Below, piece by piece: positions 47,701 to 57,781 of a DNA stretch of 64,000 nt. Position numbers and translations under genes: made by a program. A model generated the notes under the pieces. It saw only the letters and a program-made list of their open reading frames with translations, was not told the origin of the DNA and ran no database searches. This DNA comes from Coptis chinensis. Taxonomy: Eukaryota; Streptophyta; Magnoliopsida; Ranunculales; Ranunculaceae. Numbering within the stretch: position 1 is the first letter of the stretch; every line of letters begins with the position of its first letter. The DNA is taken from assembly GCA_015680905.1 (NCBI GenBank), contig CM027385.1, positions 20,962,501 to 21,026,500 on the forward strand. The letters run 5' to 3'.

Positions 47701-48198
47701 AACTTAAAGTCACTCAACTAGCATGTTCTGCGATGCTTTCAAAGTATGAGGACTGATAATTGAGGTTGAATGTGTTTAGCTGGGAGATACCTTTTATTCT
47801 CTTTTAGTAAGTAAACAACTAAGAAAACTATGAACGAGACATTTTCTTTTATTCTCTTTTAGACCATGAAGTCAACACAACTTTGTAAAATCTTTAAAAA
47901 CTATGAACGAGACATTTTCTAGGCATATGATCACCTGGGGAATCAACACTGCGTAGCCAACATCTGTTGTGAGAATTCCCATTTCAGTTTTTAATAATCT
48001 GAGCGGTTTCTGTGCAGGTTTACTTACAAGGTTACTGTTGAAGTAGGAGAAGTTACAAGGATATTTATAGAGTGCTTCAGTGAACCTCGAGCAAAGAAGA
48101 AAGCTGCAGAAGAACATGCCGCAGAAGGAGCACTATGGTGCTTGCAGCACCAAGGGCTCATGCGCGACCATCAAAGAGGAATATTGACTCCTGTTTAG
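26227..48198 (+). CDS. DCL4: Dicer-like 4-type ribonuclease III, 5'-incomplete
   Basis: The family cuts long dsRNA into ~21-nt siRNAs in the nucleus and serves trans-acting siRNA and antiviral silencing. Exons I can place: 26227-26340, 28287-28427, 28530-28599, 29375-29439, 29536-~29660, 29757-29883, 31395-31533, 31627-31720, 32664-32856, 32975-33135, 33233-33438, 33568-33821, 33909-34183, 34270-34705, 38565-38663, 43052-43257, 43415-43624, 43942-44409, 44516-44785, 45226-45555, 46810-47371, 47495-47609, 48018-48198. Domains: DECH box (FDECHHAQ, about 28370), helicase C (CIVFVNRI; motif [10 protein letters not shown]), DUF283 (to about 33820), platform/PAZ (33909-38663 onward), RNase IIIa ([24 protein letters not shown]), RNase IIIb ([25 protein letters not shown]), then two dsRBDs, the second ending at the stop 48196-48198. 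Acidic catalytic residues are present in both RNase III domains. Two dsRBDs and close RNase IIIa wording favour DCL4 over DCL2 or DCL3. Motif I (GKT) is not in the window's readable exons, and the 38663/43052 junction does not hold frame with the sites I chose. Confidence 0.85.
29468..29508. repeat. (ACACACAA)n microsatellite in an intron
   Basis: Five 8-bp units lie between two Dicer-like exons, 27 bp before the next acceptor tract. Confidence 0.9.
30217..30517. repeat. 151-bp tandem duplication in an intron
   Basis: GATATAGTTGCAGTTGTTGA starts at 30217, and its near-identical second copy (GATATGGTTGC) starts at 30368. The copies differ at only a handful of positions, so the duplication is recent. 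It lies in the intron between exons 29757-29883 and 31395-31533. Confidence 0.9.
35033..35393. mobile_element. hAT-type MITE, 361 bp
   Basis: It begins TAGGGGTGTACGATG and ends ATGCACACCCCTA, the classic short hAT termini. It is flanked by a perfect 8-bp duplication GTTCAAAC at 35025-35032 and 35394-35401. The interior is rich in ACCGAACCGA words and partly duplicated. It sits in the Dicer-like intron 34706-38564 and is non-coding. Confidence 0.9.
36634..36928 (+). repeat. Left LTR of the TRIM-like element
   Basis: It has a TATA-like GTATAAATAAGAG near 36767 and a leader GGGTTTCAGG, consistent with an LTR promoter. It pairs with 37745-38038. Confidence 0.88.
37745..38038 (+). repeat. Right LTR of the TRIM-like element
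   Basis: It differs from the left LTR by a few substitutions and small indels (for example GTATAAATAAAGG instead of GTATAAATAAGAG). This suggests a fairly recent insertion. Confidence 0.88.
38729..38770. repeat. (TA)n microsatellite
   Basis: About 21 TA units, directly before an element beginning GTGGGGCTATTAAG. Many plant MITEs insert at TA, and shorter (TA)n runs mark the other element borders nearby. Confidence 0.95.
38771..40393. mobile_element. GTGGGGCT-family element with an internal ~385-bp duplication
   Basis: It opens GTGGGGCTATTAAGTGGGTG and closes CGTTCGTCAGAGAGCCTAG, loosely inverse ends set in TA repeats. Two internal copies of ATTCCTTGGTAATTGATTC and neighbouring words (about 38971-39094 and 39352-39484) show tandem growth. 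It shares TGGTATAG, GTGGGACCC and CATATTTC-type words with 41309-42165. No transposase is encoded. Confidence 0.6.
40405..40757. mobile_element. MITE with ~40-bp terminal inverted repeats
   Basis: It starts AGGCTACACATCTTATTTTG and ends AAATAAGATGTCAAGGTAGCCT in inverse orientation. The arms carry a TGACATC/GATGTCA pair and a doubled ATCTTATTTTGAC. It is bordered on both sides by TATATA runs. 353 bp, non-coding. Confidence 0.75.
40806..41162. mobile_element. Fold-back element (near-perfect long hairpin)
   Basis: AAACTAAGTACCAAATCTAA at about 40813 is answered by its inverse TTAGATTTGGTACTTAG at about 41140. Pairing continues inward for well over 100 bp through ATGAATTAAAACT and CTGACCATAAAGATCAT. 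Part of the right arm is repeated at 41214-41300, with the (TA)n and GTGGGGCTCTTGAG beyond it, as a ~120-bp tandem duplication. Confidence 0.75.
41309..42165. mobile_element. GTGGGGCT-family element, ~860 bp
   Basis: It opens GTGGGGCTCTTGAGCCGACG and closes GGACATCCTTTAGAGAGTC, bordered by TATATA. It is a shorter relative of 38771-40393, with only one copy of the internal block. It also has a truncated head at about 41180-41215. Confidence 0.6.
42175..42229. repeat. Perfect 22-bp inverted repeat with 11-bp loop
   Basis: GGGGAGGGATAGAGCCACAT then TC, loop ATTGCGCATAA, then GA and the exact inverse to 42229. No mismatch in either arm, and TA-rich sequence on both sides. It may be the terminal pair left by excision or internal deletion of a TIR element. 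Confidence 0.9.
42258..42320 (-). rRNA. 5S rRNA 3' fragment (~63 bp), antisense to the Dicer-like gene
   Basis: Read on the minus strand it gives GCTTGGGTGAGAGTAGTACT, AAGATGGGTGACCTCCTGGG and AAGTCCTTGTGTTGCACCC, the 3' half of plant 5S rRNA with few changes. The 5' half, with most of the internal promoter (box A region), is missing, so it is not a functional gene. 5S-like sequence also occurs in Cassandra TRIM LTRs and in 5S-derived SINEs. Either could be the source, but I see no LTR or tail to decide. Confidence 0.85.
47053..47352 (+). repeat. 114-bp in-frame tandem repeats in the Dicer-like dsRBD linker
   Basis: Two full units (47053-47166 and 47167-47280) and a two-thirds unit (47281-47352) encode [20 protein letters not shown] and [11 protein letters not shown], then an ASSSNN-type spacer. 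The 38-residue period keeps the frame. Units 1 and 2 are about 90% identical and unit 3 is more diverged. They lie between dsRBD1 (exon 45226-45555) and dsRBD2 (47495-48198). Confidence 0.92.
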
Positions 48199-49203
48199 CT
48201 AACTTTTTTGTTTCGAAGAAACAGAGGTTTCGACCCACCCGTCTTGTAAATCATAGAAGTGCGGCGATAGTAGGCAAAAGTCTCCAGTTGTGGTCGTTAG
48301 GTTGAAATATACAGTTTAAATAACAGATAACATTTAATCATATCAATCATTATTTATATCATTTATACTTTGTTTCATTTTCCCATGTTTGTGTTGGATG
48401 CTTTCTTTCATCAATTAAAGTTAACGGAGTTTTCACTTGCCTGACTTGGCTTTCACTTACCAGCTTTTCTTACAAAACGAAGTTTGTGCACAGGCTTGTG
48501 TGTCCTGATGTATCGATAGGAAATGAAGATGCTGCTACTACTGGCTCTTCATTCATTTTGATGGGTCCCAAGATTAGTCTCTTGGACTTCTGATTGTCAG
48601 TGTCATCATCTGTGAGTACTTAAATGGTGATAGTTGTGTTTGGATCTTGCCTATCGTATGCATAGAGAAATCTGATGGAATTCTCTACATCTATCTATCC
48701 TTAAACAAAAAAACCAAAAAAAACAATGATCTTTCCTTTCCCTGCTATGTATTTTTTCCCATGTAGTTTGTGTGTGATTCTCCTGTACGGTCGCAGGTGA
48801 TGTTACATTTGTTTGTGCGTAATATTTTGCATTTTTGCCCCTTCTCAAAAAAACCAGAATCCGTCCATTTTTGTTTTAGAAAGTGGAAACAAAACTATTT
48901 TTCAGCTACAGTTCTTTTCATGTTCAAGAGGAAATCTTCAACCGCAGTCGTTTCTTCTCTTTGCTCCTTCTGTTCTCTAGCACTGGTTTTGATTAATGAT
49001 TAGCAACCTATAAATGCTAGACTGCTAGTTAGACACATGATCAATGCCAATGAATCGGCTTAAAAATGATTCATAGTACCAACAGTACAACAACTAGAAC
49101 GTTATCAACTGGAAAAGAGTAGATTACTGTTTTTTTTCCCGATATATATAGCCAATAAAACTCGACATTTTCAAAGCCAGAAAAGAGTAGCGGACTTGTG
49201 AAT
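48199..49203. other. 3' flank of the Dicer-like gene and promoter of the oxidoreductase
   Basis: Contains the likely Dicer-like 3' untranslated region, with no further exon seen. A TATA-like GATATATATAGCC at about 49141-49153 lies about 50 bp before the oxidoreductase start codon. Short frames here are not recognisable. Confidence 0.5.
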
Positions 49204-52200
49204 ATGAGTGCACTACTAGTAAACTACCCTTCACTCTGCTCTTCCATCAACTTCCCTAGCTTCTATTCATCATGTTCACTCAACAACAAGTCATCTTCAT
49301 TGGTAGTTGCTGTTTCATCTTCTGTTCGATGCTTCTCTTCTCTCTCTCCTCACCCACCTCTCAGGTTTTACTTCATTCCTCACAACTTCATTCTTCTTCT
49401 TCTTCTTATTATTTTTCTCTTGTTAAAATTTTAATGTTTCAAGGGTGGGTTTTTGCAGGTACGCAATTCTTGGAGCTGGTTTTGCTGGATTATCAGTGGC
49501 TTGGCATCTCTTACAGGTCCCCTTTTGTCCTTTTTATTCGAAACACTTACTTGCACTGCTACAATCTACATACACACATAAGAAATTCGTTTTGAAACTA
49601 ATTTTAATGTGAATGTTAGTTATTTGAAAATTGGGTTGAGGACTTGAGGTAAAGAAATTTGAGATAAAATGTTTTTTTTAAGGACATAAAATTTGAGTAT
49701 TCAATATTATCATGGTGATCATAGGTGCAACCGAAGGTGTGTTTTAGAAGTCCAAGAACCTAGCTACAGCCTAAATGAGCCGCCCCAGACTGCATAGGGT
49801 CAATCAGAGTCCTGATTCGGATGAATTGTATTCCTCCAGTTTAGTGAGGTATTGAAGATTGGTGTGGATATCTGACTGGCTGACCTAAATTATAAATAAC
49901 TGGCTCATTTGGCTTGATGACCAGCAGGTGATCGACCCGTGGGATTCATCCGTCGGTCCCTGCCTGAATATGATGACAACACTCCACACTGATTGTGAGA
50001 CCTCTCCCATGGTTACCAGATCCACTGTGTATCTAGTCGAGTATGTATCACTCAACCACACGAGCCAGAATCCCTTTGTGTTGTATCGCAGGTTGCTTCC
50101 AAATGCTTCTCACCGAGTCCCTTATAGGAGTTTTCTACAAACCATTAACTTTTTAAGTAATTTGTATTAGCTTGTATTGCAGACTGTCTCGAAAGACTCA
50201 CATTTATGCATCGACATTTACGATGAAGTTGGCATTGGTGGTGGTGCATCTGGGGTTGCTGGAGGACTACTTCACCCTTATTCCCCTAAAGGTTCCCCAT
50301 CTACTTTTCTAATTTAGGGTATGGAAGGGTGGAAATTTGTTGATTTTCCTGTTCTTTCACTCAATGCCTTTATTTCTCAGGGAGAGATAAATTTTCCTTC
50401 TGGGTAATTTATTTTACTCTTTTTCCTCTTTGGCAGCTAAACTTCTTTGGAAGGGTGCTGAGTGTTGGGAAGAGTGTTTGAAACTGTTAAACATTGCAGA
50501 AGCAGCTGTAGCTTCTAGGAAAGATTTCAATCATGATGGTGAGGAAGTAATCGTATGGAGAAGGTTTGCTATCACTTCCCTTTTGTGTATAATGTTGTTT
50601 TTCTAGGTGATGTACTTTCTGTCCTGCGTTTCTCCTTAGTAATTCCTTACTAATTTTATAGTCATAGATAAAAGCACAGGGTAATCAAGGGAAATTGTTG
50701 AGACTTTTCTTTTTGGGAGTCCAATTGACACGACGAATTACTTAATGACCCTGATGACACAACATCATGCTACAGCAAAATGATTAATGCAAAAAATGTC
50801 ATAAATAAAAGCGCAACTGTTCAATTGAATACTGAGTTTTTACCCCATTTTTTTTTTTTTCAAATTGACGAAACACAACTTAGATGCTACTTGAAGTATT
50901 GCATGCTCATAAATTTCCTTACTAATGTTGTAGGTTCCTTAATATCACACCTTGAAGAAATTTGACTCCGCTAGTCATATTGAGCTGTGTATACTGTATG
51001 ACCTTTCCCACTATGACTATGAGTGCCCAGCTAACTGACTTCCATAAACCTGATACACAGACCTTACTGAAGTGTGTCTCATTCCACGTGTGCCAAAAAA
51101 CATAGGGTCAATATGGTAACTGATACTGCAAGTTCCTATGACATATATAAGCTTTTAGTATGTATTGGGCTTGCATGATATGCAGGGTTTATGTTCACTA
51201 AGCCACCCTAAGGTTTTCTGTAAAATTGGTTGCAGCAATGCTTTGTTTTAATGATCTCATTTTCTTTGTCGATGGTCTCTTTCAGACATCATCCTATTGA
51301 TCTTGACTGTTGTTTGTAATATCTGCATCAAGCAGCTGTTGCTTCTTGTCTTGTAGACGTGTAATCATTTTTGAAAACCTTTCAGGGGCATCTTGAGACC
51401 AGCAACAACCGTGAAGAATGTGGATATATTAACTGAGGTGATTTACCACCATCTTAGGGTATTGAAATGAAATTTAATGAAGTTTTTCTTGATGATATTG
51501 ACATGTGTTTTATCATGTAAGCAGAATGCTCGGGACTGCCTTAGGAGTTGTAAATTAGAATCAGTAGACGAGGATGGTGCACAAAATCTTGTACCCAATT
51601 TATGTGTGCCTTTCAACTCAGCCATTTACATGCCCCAGGCTGTTAATGTCCATCCACAACGCTATCTTCAGGTTTTTTGAATAAATACAATATGTGTGTG
51701 TGCATGTATTTTCTCCCCCTCATTTTTTATTGCATAGATGTATCTAAGTGGTTATCCTCCGTATGCCCTTTAAATTATATTGTAGGCACTCTTCTTAGCT
51801 TGCAAGAACCAAGTGTTAGATTTGGCTGCATCAGGGTACGAAGGAAAGGAGATTTACTTGCACAAAAAATCTGTTAACTCACTCCTTGAACTTGCAGGTA
51901 GTCGTGAAAACAACCTTTTCAACTCTAGTAACTCAACTTTTTCTTGCTGTTTGTTGCTATGTAATACTACTAGCTGACGGCGTGATTGCTGCCATGATAA
52001 ATAGGGGATTACAATGCGGTGATAATTTGTTTAGGTGCCAACTCAGACACACTACCTGAGCTCTCTGGGTGGCTACCGTTGAGGACGTGTAGAGGTGTTG
52101 TTGCTCACCTACAGTTGCCAAATGATGTTAGGTACTCTCCTAGTTTGTTTAGTGTTTTTAAATTTTTTATATTGTTGCAAAGTGTCATATTCCAGAATCC

Positions 52201-52667
52201 TGTGATTCAGAGATGAATATGGAGCCCAAAGCCCCTCAATCTTGTCCGATGCATGGATTGCTGCACAGGGTCCCCGCAATTTGGTAATTGGCTCGACATG
52301 GGAGTGGAGATCAAGAAATTATTCTCCAAAAATCTCTGCAGAAGAAGCTTCATTGGCATTTGACGAGTTGCTACTAAAGGCATCTGATGTTTACCCAAGT
52401 ATAAGAAAGTGGGATTTCACTGGGGCAAGGGCAGGCCTGAGAGCCATGCCACCGTTAACTCCCTTTGGATCAATACCAGTATTAGGTTGTGTTGACGATG
52501 CCATCATTGGAAACCGCAGATGTAAATACTGGGTATTTACTGGGTTAGGTGCACGGGGGCTGCTCTACCATGGTTGGTTAGGGAAACTCATGGCCCAAGC
52601 TGTACATTCCGGTAATGAAGATGTACTCCCTCTTGAATCAACCTCTTGGAGAAAGATAAGGCAATGA
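49204..52667 (+). CDS. FAD-dependent oxidoreductase (DAO-type), likely plastid
   Basis: Nine exons: 49204-49364, 49459-49516, 50183-50291, 50437-50563, 51386-51437, 51525-51671, 51786-51897, 52005-52131, 52211-52667; all junctions are GT-AG and hold frame. The first exon codes a Ser-rich, acid-poor leader typical of a chloroplast transit peptide (MSALLVNYPSLCSSINFPSF onward). Exon 2 gives the Rossmann FAD fingerprint YAILGAGFAGLSVAWHLLQ. Later come GIGGGASGVAGGLLHPYSP, YNAVIICLGAN and, near the C-terminus, TFAGAR-like TGARAGLRAMPP and YWVFTGLGARGLLYHGWLG, as in DAO-fold oxidoreductases related to the C-terminal part of bacterial MnmC. The start is chosen as the first ATG after the TATA-like box; a GTG six bases upstream is ignored. 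It resembles a conserved single-copy plant protein of unknown substrate, so I give no symbol. Confidence 0.88.
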
Positions 52668-55053
52668 GTAAACGGTAAAAGAATTTTCTGTCTCTCTTTT
52701 GCAAGGCATTTTGTGCTCCAATATAGTTGTTTGAAATCTACAGGCCATAACTGCTTTCTGATCTATATCCACTGTGTCTCACTAGTCACTAGTCACTTCC
52801 TCGTGTGTGTTGCGCCACCAATTTGAAGTTGGAGATATCTACACTTCACAACATACCTAGTGGTCGAGTTCCCATATCCACTGTACAACGTACTCACAAG
52901 TCACAACACTTAGTGTTGTTTGTTGAACTTGACGCTTAAGTACCATCAGTCCAAAAAGCATTGCCTAATAAATCAAACTTTCGATGATTGTTAAAAACGA
53001 TTTTCCTGAAACCGCTACGTAGTATTCCAACATAAAAAGGACCAAAATGTGAATGTCATATGGCCATATGGGTGTGTGCTGCCATTAATAATATGTCAAA
53101 AGTTGTCGTTTGCGCAATTGCGCCAGTACTAGAGAGCAAAATGTGAATCTCCTGGTCCTAATTAACAAAATATAAGTAGCCCAATAAGCATCATGGTTTT
53201 TGCTAGGAATTTCACTAGTGAGAGAAAAGTTTATTTGGCGGAATGACTGTCATCACTACTGTACGTCTGTACTCGTGTACGGGGTATACGGTGTAACTTA
53301 GATTGTTGACGTTCAAACAATTTGCGAAAGTTAACTACTTAACTAGTGCATGAGATAGCAAGAGAAGGAGCGAGAGTTCTGATTTCTTGAGCGAGCTTGC
53401 TTGCCTGAAGTCCGAAGTTTACCACTTCTAAATGGGGGAGAATTGAGTTGACAAAAACACATAAAGGAAAATTTGTACTATTCAGTCAATAAAGTGAATA
53501 AACCTCATTAGACAGAATGATGGATTCTTTCGAATTTCCATGATTACTCAGTGGTTCATCCACATTAGAAGTATCATTGCCTAGAGCAGGATCAACAGTT
53601 ACATTGGCAAACCATTCCTGAGCCTCCCTTCTATTTATACTTCGTGGGGTTATTCCTATACTCTAGTTGCTTTTCACATTCTTTCCGTTGGTTTTAACGA
53701 CAATCATAGAGTTGAACTAGTTGAACACAGTCTTGAGGTTATAGTACTGACCTACAGCTGCCTTTCGCAATACCAAAAATAAAAATAATAAAACAAGCAT
53801 AAAGCTGGTAACATGACCATGTTCTACAAAGGTTGGCTTCTGTTTGCAATACAGTCTCTAACAAGGCAGCATCGGCACAAAAAGTACTACAAATTCTTCC
53901 ACCTGATAATTTTCATTGGCTGTTCTCATACTTGCTCGTTTTATATTCATCCACATACGCTCGTTTCTCTGGTCAATGTCTCAACTTTCCTGGAATTGCA
54001 AAAATGGGAGCTCTGCAAAGTTACCATGTGTTTGTCCAAGAGGAAGATAACTTGCATGGAAGAAAGAACATCACGACATCAATATTTCGTTGTACTGAAT
54101 ATATTTGTGGAAGAACGAAACTTTGAGAAGTATTTAATAGAAGGGAGTATTATATGATGCTGAAAGTTTGTTGTAATGGAAGCGTGAACACCATGTATTT
54201 TAAAAAAAATCCTGGTCTCATGGTGAAATCCAAAAGATTATGTTTTAGATTCGTTAACAGGTCGAGATCAGAAGGTACCAATGAATAATTTCTAGCTAAG
54301 GCAATAATCTAGGAGCCACTTAAGGCTTTCCAGAATTCCAGGACAAGCTTAGATAGTATATATTGACTATGTAATGTATACTACAGAATGATCACCTCCG
54401 ATCCTATCAATAAGATAATATATGCAATTATGCATCCTCAGCTCTCCCTGATTTTCTACCTTTCAGCTTAAATAAGCAATAGAGTCACATAAATAAATAA
54501 ATCAAAGTCAGCAAAATGGCCCATGGGAGTCACATGCTCCAGACAAACTAGTGCCCAGGTGAGTCCGTGAGTCACATTCTCCACATAAAATTATTGCAAG
54601 GCCTCTTAGGTGCAACATTATAAGTGGAAAATTGTACATTGTGGTCTCATTTACAAATCTTTCGGGTAAGAACTACAAAGTTGAATCAGAGTTGATCATT
54701 ATATTGTATCCTAGTGGAATTAACATGGGGTGGATAGATATATATTTAGAAGATTCTTTGCTCCTCAGCGTTAAGGACTGAAGTCTTATTTTTCTTCTCC
54801 ACGTTTTCTGTATTGTATACAAAAATGAAAACAACTTGGCACGTTGAGTAAATTAAGATCTCAAGTAGTATGAATTAAATGAATAATTTGGTCAATGATT
54901 TTATCGTAGATGTGGTGCACGAGAAGGGTTTATTTTTATTGTTTAATTTTATTTTTGCCAATTCAATGCCTAGAAATGCTTTGCGGTGCATGTGTATAAG
55001 GAGACGATGTGATGCACGATTATTCATAGCTTAATCACAAATATTTACTCCAT
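52668..55053. other. Intergenic DNA after the oxidoreductase
   Basis: The first ~550 bp (to about 53210) recur, diverged, at about 59740-60140, so they belong to a duplicated block. Frames at 53813-54157 are not recognisable. Nothing else is supported. Confidence 0.5.
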
Positions 55054-55380
55054 AGGTAGTATTTGTTCGACTGAAATCGGTTATGTTGAGCTGACTACGT
55101 GAGTTATTTAGTGAACTTGAATCAAGTCGGACGTAGTTCAAGTTTTTGATTGATTGATTGGATAGGAGATGGAGATAGATGATCGAGAAGATGGAGAATT
55201 GGCCTCCCCTGAGAATGGAGAAGACGTCTCTTTTTATAGAAGTAGATCCCCTTTTCTTATTTGTATTGATGATTGCTTTTACTCATTCCGTTACAAAATA
55301 ATGATCTCTCATTAATGATGTTGTTGACTAGCTTTTCGTGATTCGTTTCCTAGGCGTTTGGATGACTCGACCTTAGGTCG
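55054..55380. repeat. ~320-bp direct repeat, left copy
   Basis: It matches 57348-57660 in the same orientation, with AAGTCGGACGTAGTTCAAG, TTGGATAGGAGATGGAGATA, GATGATTGCTTTTACTC and ATCTCTCATTAATGATGTTG. The pair brackets 2 kb of repetitive DNA, as LTRs would. I see no primer site or clean TG...CA ends. Confidence 0.8.
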
Positions 55381-55599
55381 TATGCATGCATGCTGCTAGT
55401 AGTCGAACATTAATTCCGCCACGAGTGGTTGAGAGTGGAGGTAATCTTGACATAGCCCCTTTCTTTATATCCTTTGTTTGTAGAATAGTCGTGTAAAGAA
55501 AGATAATAAAGGAGATCGCGTGTCTTACTTAGTTAAAAATGGAAATTGTTGCGTTTATTGCTTAGAGCTTTGTTGTGAGTTGATGTGGTAGGTCCTATG

Positions 55600-56850
55600 T
55601 CGTAGTGCACAAATCGTAGCTCGTAGTGCATAGATCGTAAATCTTGTAGCTCGTGGTGCATAGATCGTAGTTTGTAGATTGGATTTGATTGATAATTAGC
55701 TTTTGAGTAGTAATTACAGTTGAATCAAGCTTAACCATATCAGAGGCCTTAAGTTGATTTGTGGTCATTTTGGGGGTACCGTGGATTGGATTTGACTGAT
55801 AATTAGCCTTTGAGTAGTAATTACAGTTGATTCAAACTTAACCCTCGCGTTGGTGTTAAGTTGATTTGTACGCCTTTTGAGGGCGTTTTTGTTGATAGTT
55901 AGCATTTTGGGGGCGTCACTATGGTTGATAGCTAACCTTTTAGGGGCGTCACTATGGTTATTAGTCTTGAATTGATGGTATGTTGCTAGGCCAGTTTTGG
56001 AGCTTTGAGTGTTAAAGTTGTTTATTTAGCCCCAGTGTTGGAGTTTGATTGACATGTTTAGATGGCAATAACTTGTCCTAGTTCTAGCCACCAACTTGAT
56101 TGGCTTGCAATAAACTGCAAATGAGTGAGCTTCCATTTTGCAATTCAAGCGACTCACTGGCTTGTAGTATATGCGAACCGTCGAGGAGGGAATTGCGTGC
56201 TTTGAATTGTTATAGTTGATTTGGGAACACTTAGATACTTCTCGGTTTGGAATTGTTGATTTCTTGATTCGACAAAGTATTGCTTCTCCTTGATTTGTTA
56301 TTTCAATTGATGATGGATATGCTGACAATCTTTTATGTGCGGTATAACTCCATGGCGAGCAAGCTTTTTAGATTGATTGACATCATCGACGCGAGCTCTG
56401 CAGTGTGGCCAGTCTGGAACGACCTGGAATATTGATGTTAGTTCAAGCTCTAGTGGTGATGACAACTGTGTACAACCGAATCGATGATGATTGTGTTCGA
56501 GTTGAACTGATAGTTGGAATATTGGTTGCTTCTTCCAGGTTGTATACCTGCTCTGACCTGACTTGAGGATGACTTGATCTGAGGACGACCTGACCTGAGG
56601 ATGACTTGAGCTAAGGACGACTTGATAAGAGGATGAGCTGATCTGAGGATGACCTGACTTGAGGATGACCTGTCTTGAGGATGAGCGGATGATCTGAGGA
56701 TGACCTGAGCTGAGGCCGACCTGAGCTGATGATGCGTTGATCTGATGGACGACCTAGTTGATGGAAGACGACATGATTGATGACGACCTGGCTGATGGAA
56801 GACTAATGGACGACTAGGCGGAGGTCTTTGCATGAGATCTGGCTGAGGTT
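55600..56850. repeat. Clustered minisatellites between the direct repeats
   Basis: Three blocks: GTAGTGCATAGATCGTAGCT-like units at 55600-55675; a ~107-bp unit containing TAATTAGCTTTTGAGTAGTA at 55676-55850; and GAGGATGACCTGACCTGA units of about 15-30 bp at 56560-56800. The 127-codon minus-strand frame at 56833-56450 is just the last array translated (SSSQVILRSAHP repeats). Confidence 0.75.
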
Positions 56851-57347
56851 TTGATATAGCTCTGTGATGAGTTGTGTTGGTGTGAGCTTCTCCTCATTGA
56901 TATAGGTTCATAGATAGATTAGCATGTTCTGAAATTTCTGTTTGATATTGGTTGAACCAACACATTAGTTGACCTGGTAAGCTGGATTTCTGGATCTGTA
57001 TTGTCATTGATTCACCGTAAAGGAACGTATGACATGGTGATAGTTGCAACCCTCGGGTCGGTACTGGATCGACTGCAAGTGATCTGTAAGTATGAAATAT
57101 ATTTTACAACATAGAAGTGTGCACAAATTATCCGAACTAATCCAAAGATTAAAAATTAGTATAAATGAAGGATAGTTGAATGTAGACTTATCTCTTAGAA
57201 CGTTGACTTTTCGCTTGATGCCATTGATAATCCACACCAAGTTTTGAGCTGTTCTTTCATGGTGGTTTTACCAAATTTCGTGGGCTTGAGAAAATGGTTT
57301 GAATGCTTTTTCTTAAGAAGACGAACCGGCAGATGACGCCAATGTAG

Positions 57348-57660
57348 AGGTAGTATTTGCTCGATTGAATTCGGTTATCGAGTTCTTTAGTGAACTCGAA
57401 TAAAGTCGGACGTAGTTCAAGCTTTTGATTGGTTGATTGGATAGGAGATGGAGATAGATGATCGAGAAGATGGAGAATTGGACTCCCATGAGAATAGAGA
57501 AGATACCTCATTTTATAGGCGTAGATCCCTCTTTTGCGCTGTCTTGATGATTGCTTTTACTCCTTCCGTTATGAAGTAATGATCTCTCATTAATGATGTT
57601 GTTGACTAGCTTGTAGCGGTTATGTTTCCTAGGTCGTTTGGACGACTTGACCTTAGGTCG
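57348..57660. repeat. ~320-bp direct repeat, right copy, ending in the UGT promoter
   Basis: Partner of 55054-55380. It ends with TTGACCTTAGGTCG, only 121 bp before the glycosyltransferase start codon, so it forms part of that gene's promoter or leader. Confidence 0.8.
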
Positions 57661-57691
57661 TGCATAGACCTAAGGTCAAGTCGTCCAAACG
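57635..57691. repeat. Perfect 25-bp palindrome just upstream of the UGT gene
   Basis: CGTTTGGACGACTTGACCTT plus AGGTC, a 7-bp loop GTGCATA, then the exact inverse to 57691. It is created where the right direct repeat meets an inverted copy of its own last 25 bases. It lies 91 bp before the start codon, so it probably falls in the core promoter or 5' leader. Confidence 0.92.
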
Positions 57692-57781
57692 AAATTTCCT
57701 TGTACAATCAGTTTAATTTCCTTGTCCTTCCCGGTTTCCTTCCGTAGCCTTTTGCACTACTGAAAGCGAGTACTCTTGGAC

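Noticed and set aside
56450-56833. 127-codon minus-strand frame rich in SSSQVILRS
   Set aside because: It translates a minisatellite; no start context, splice signals or family match.
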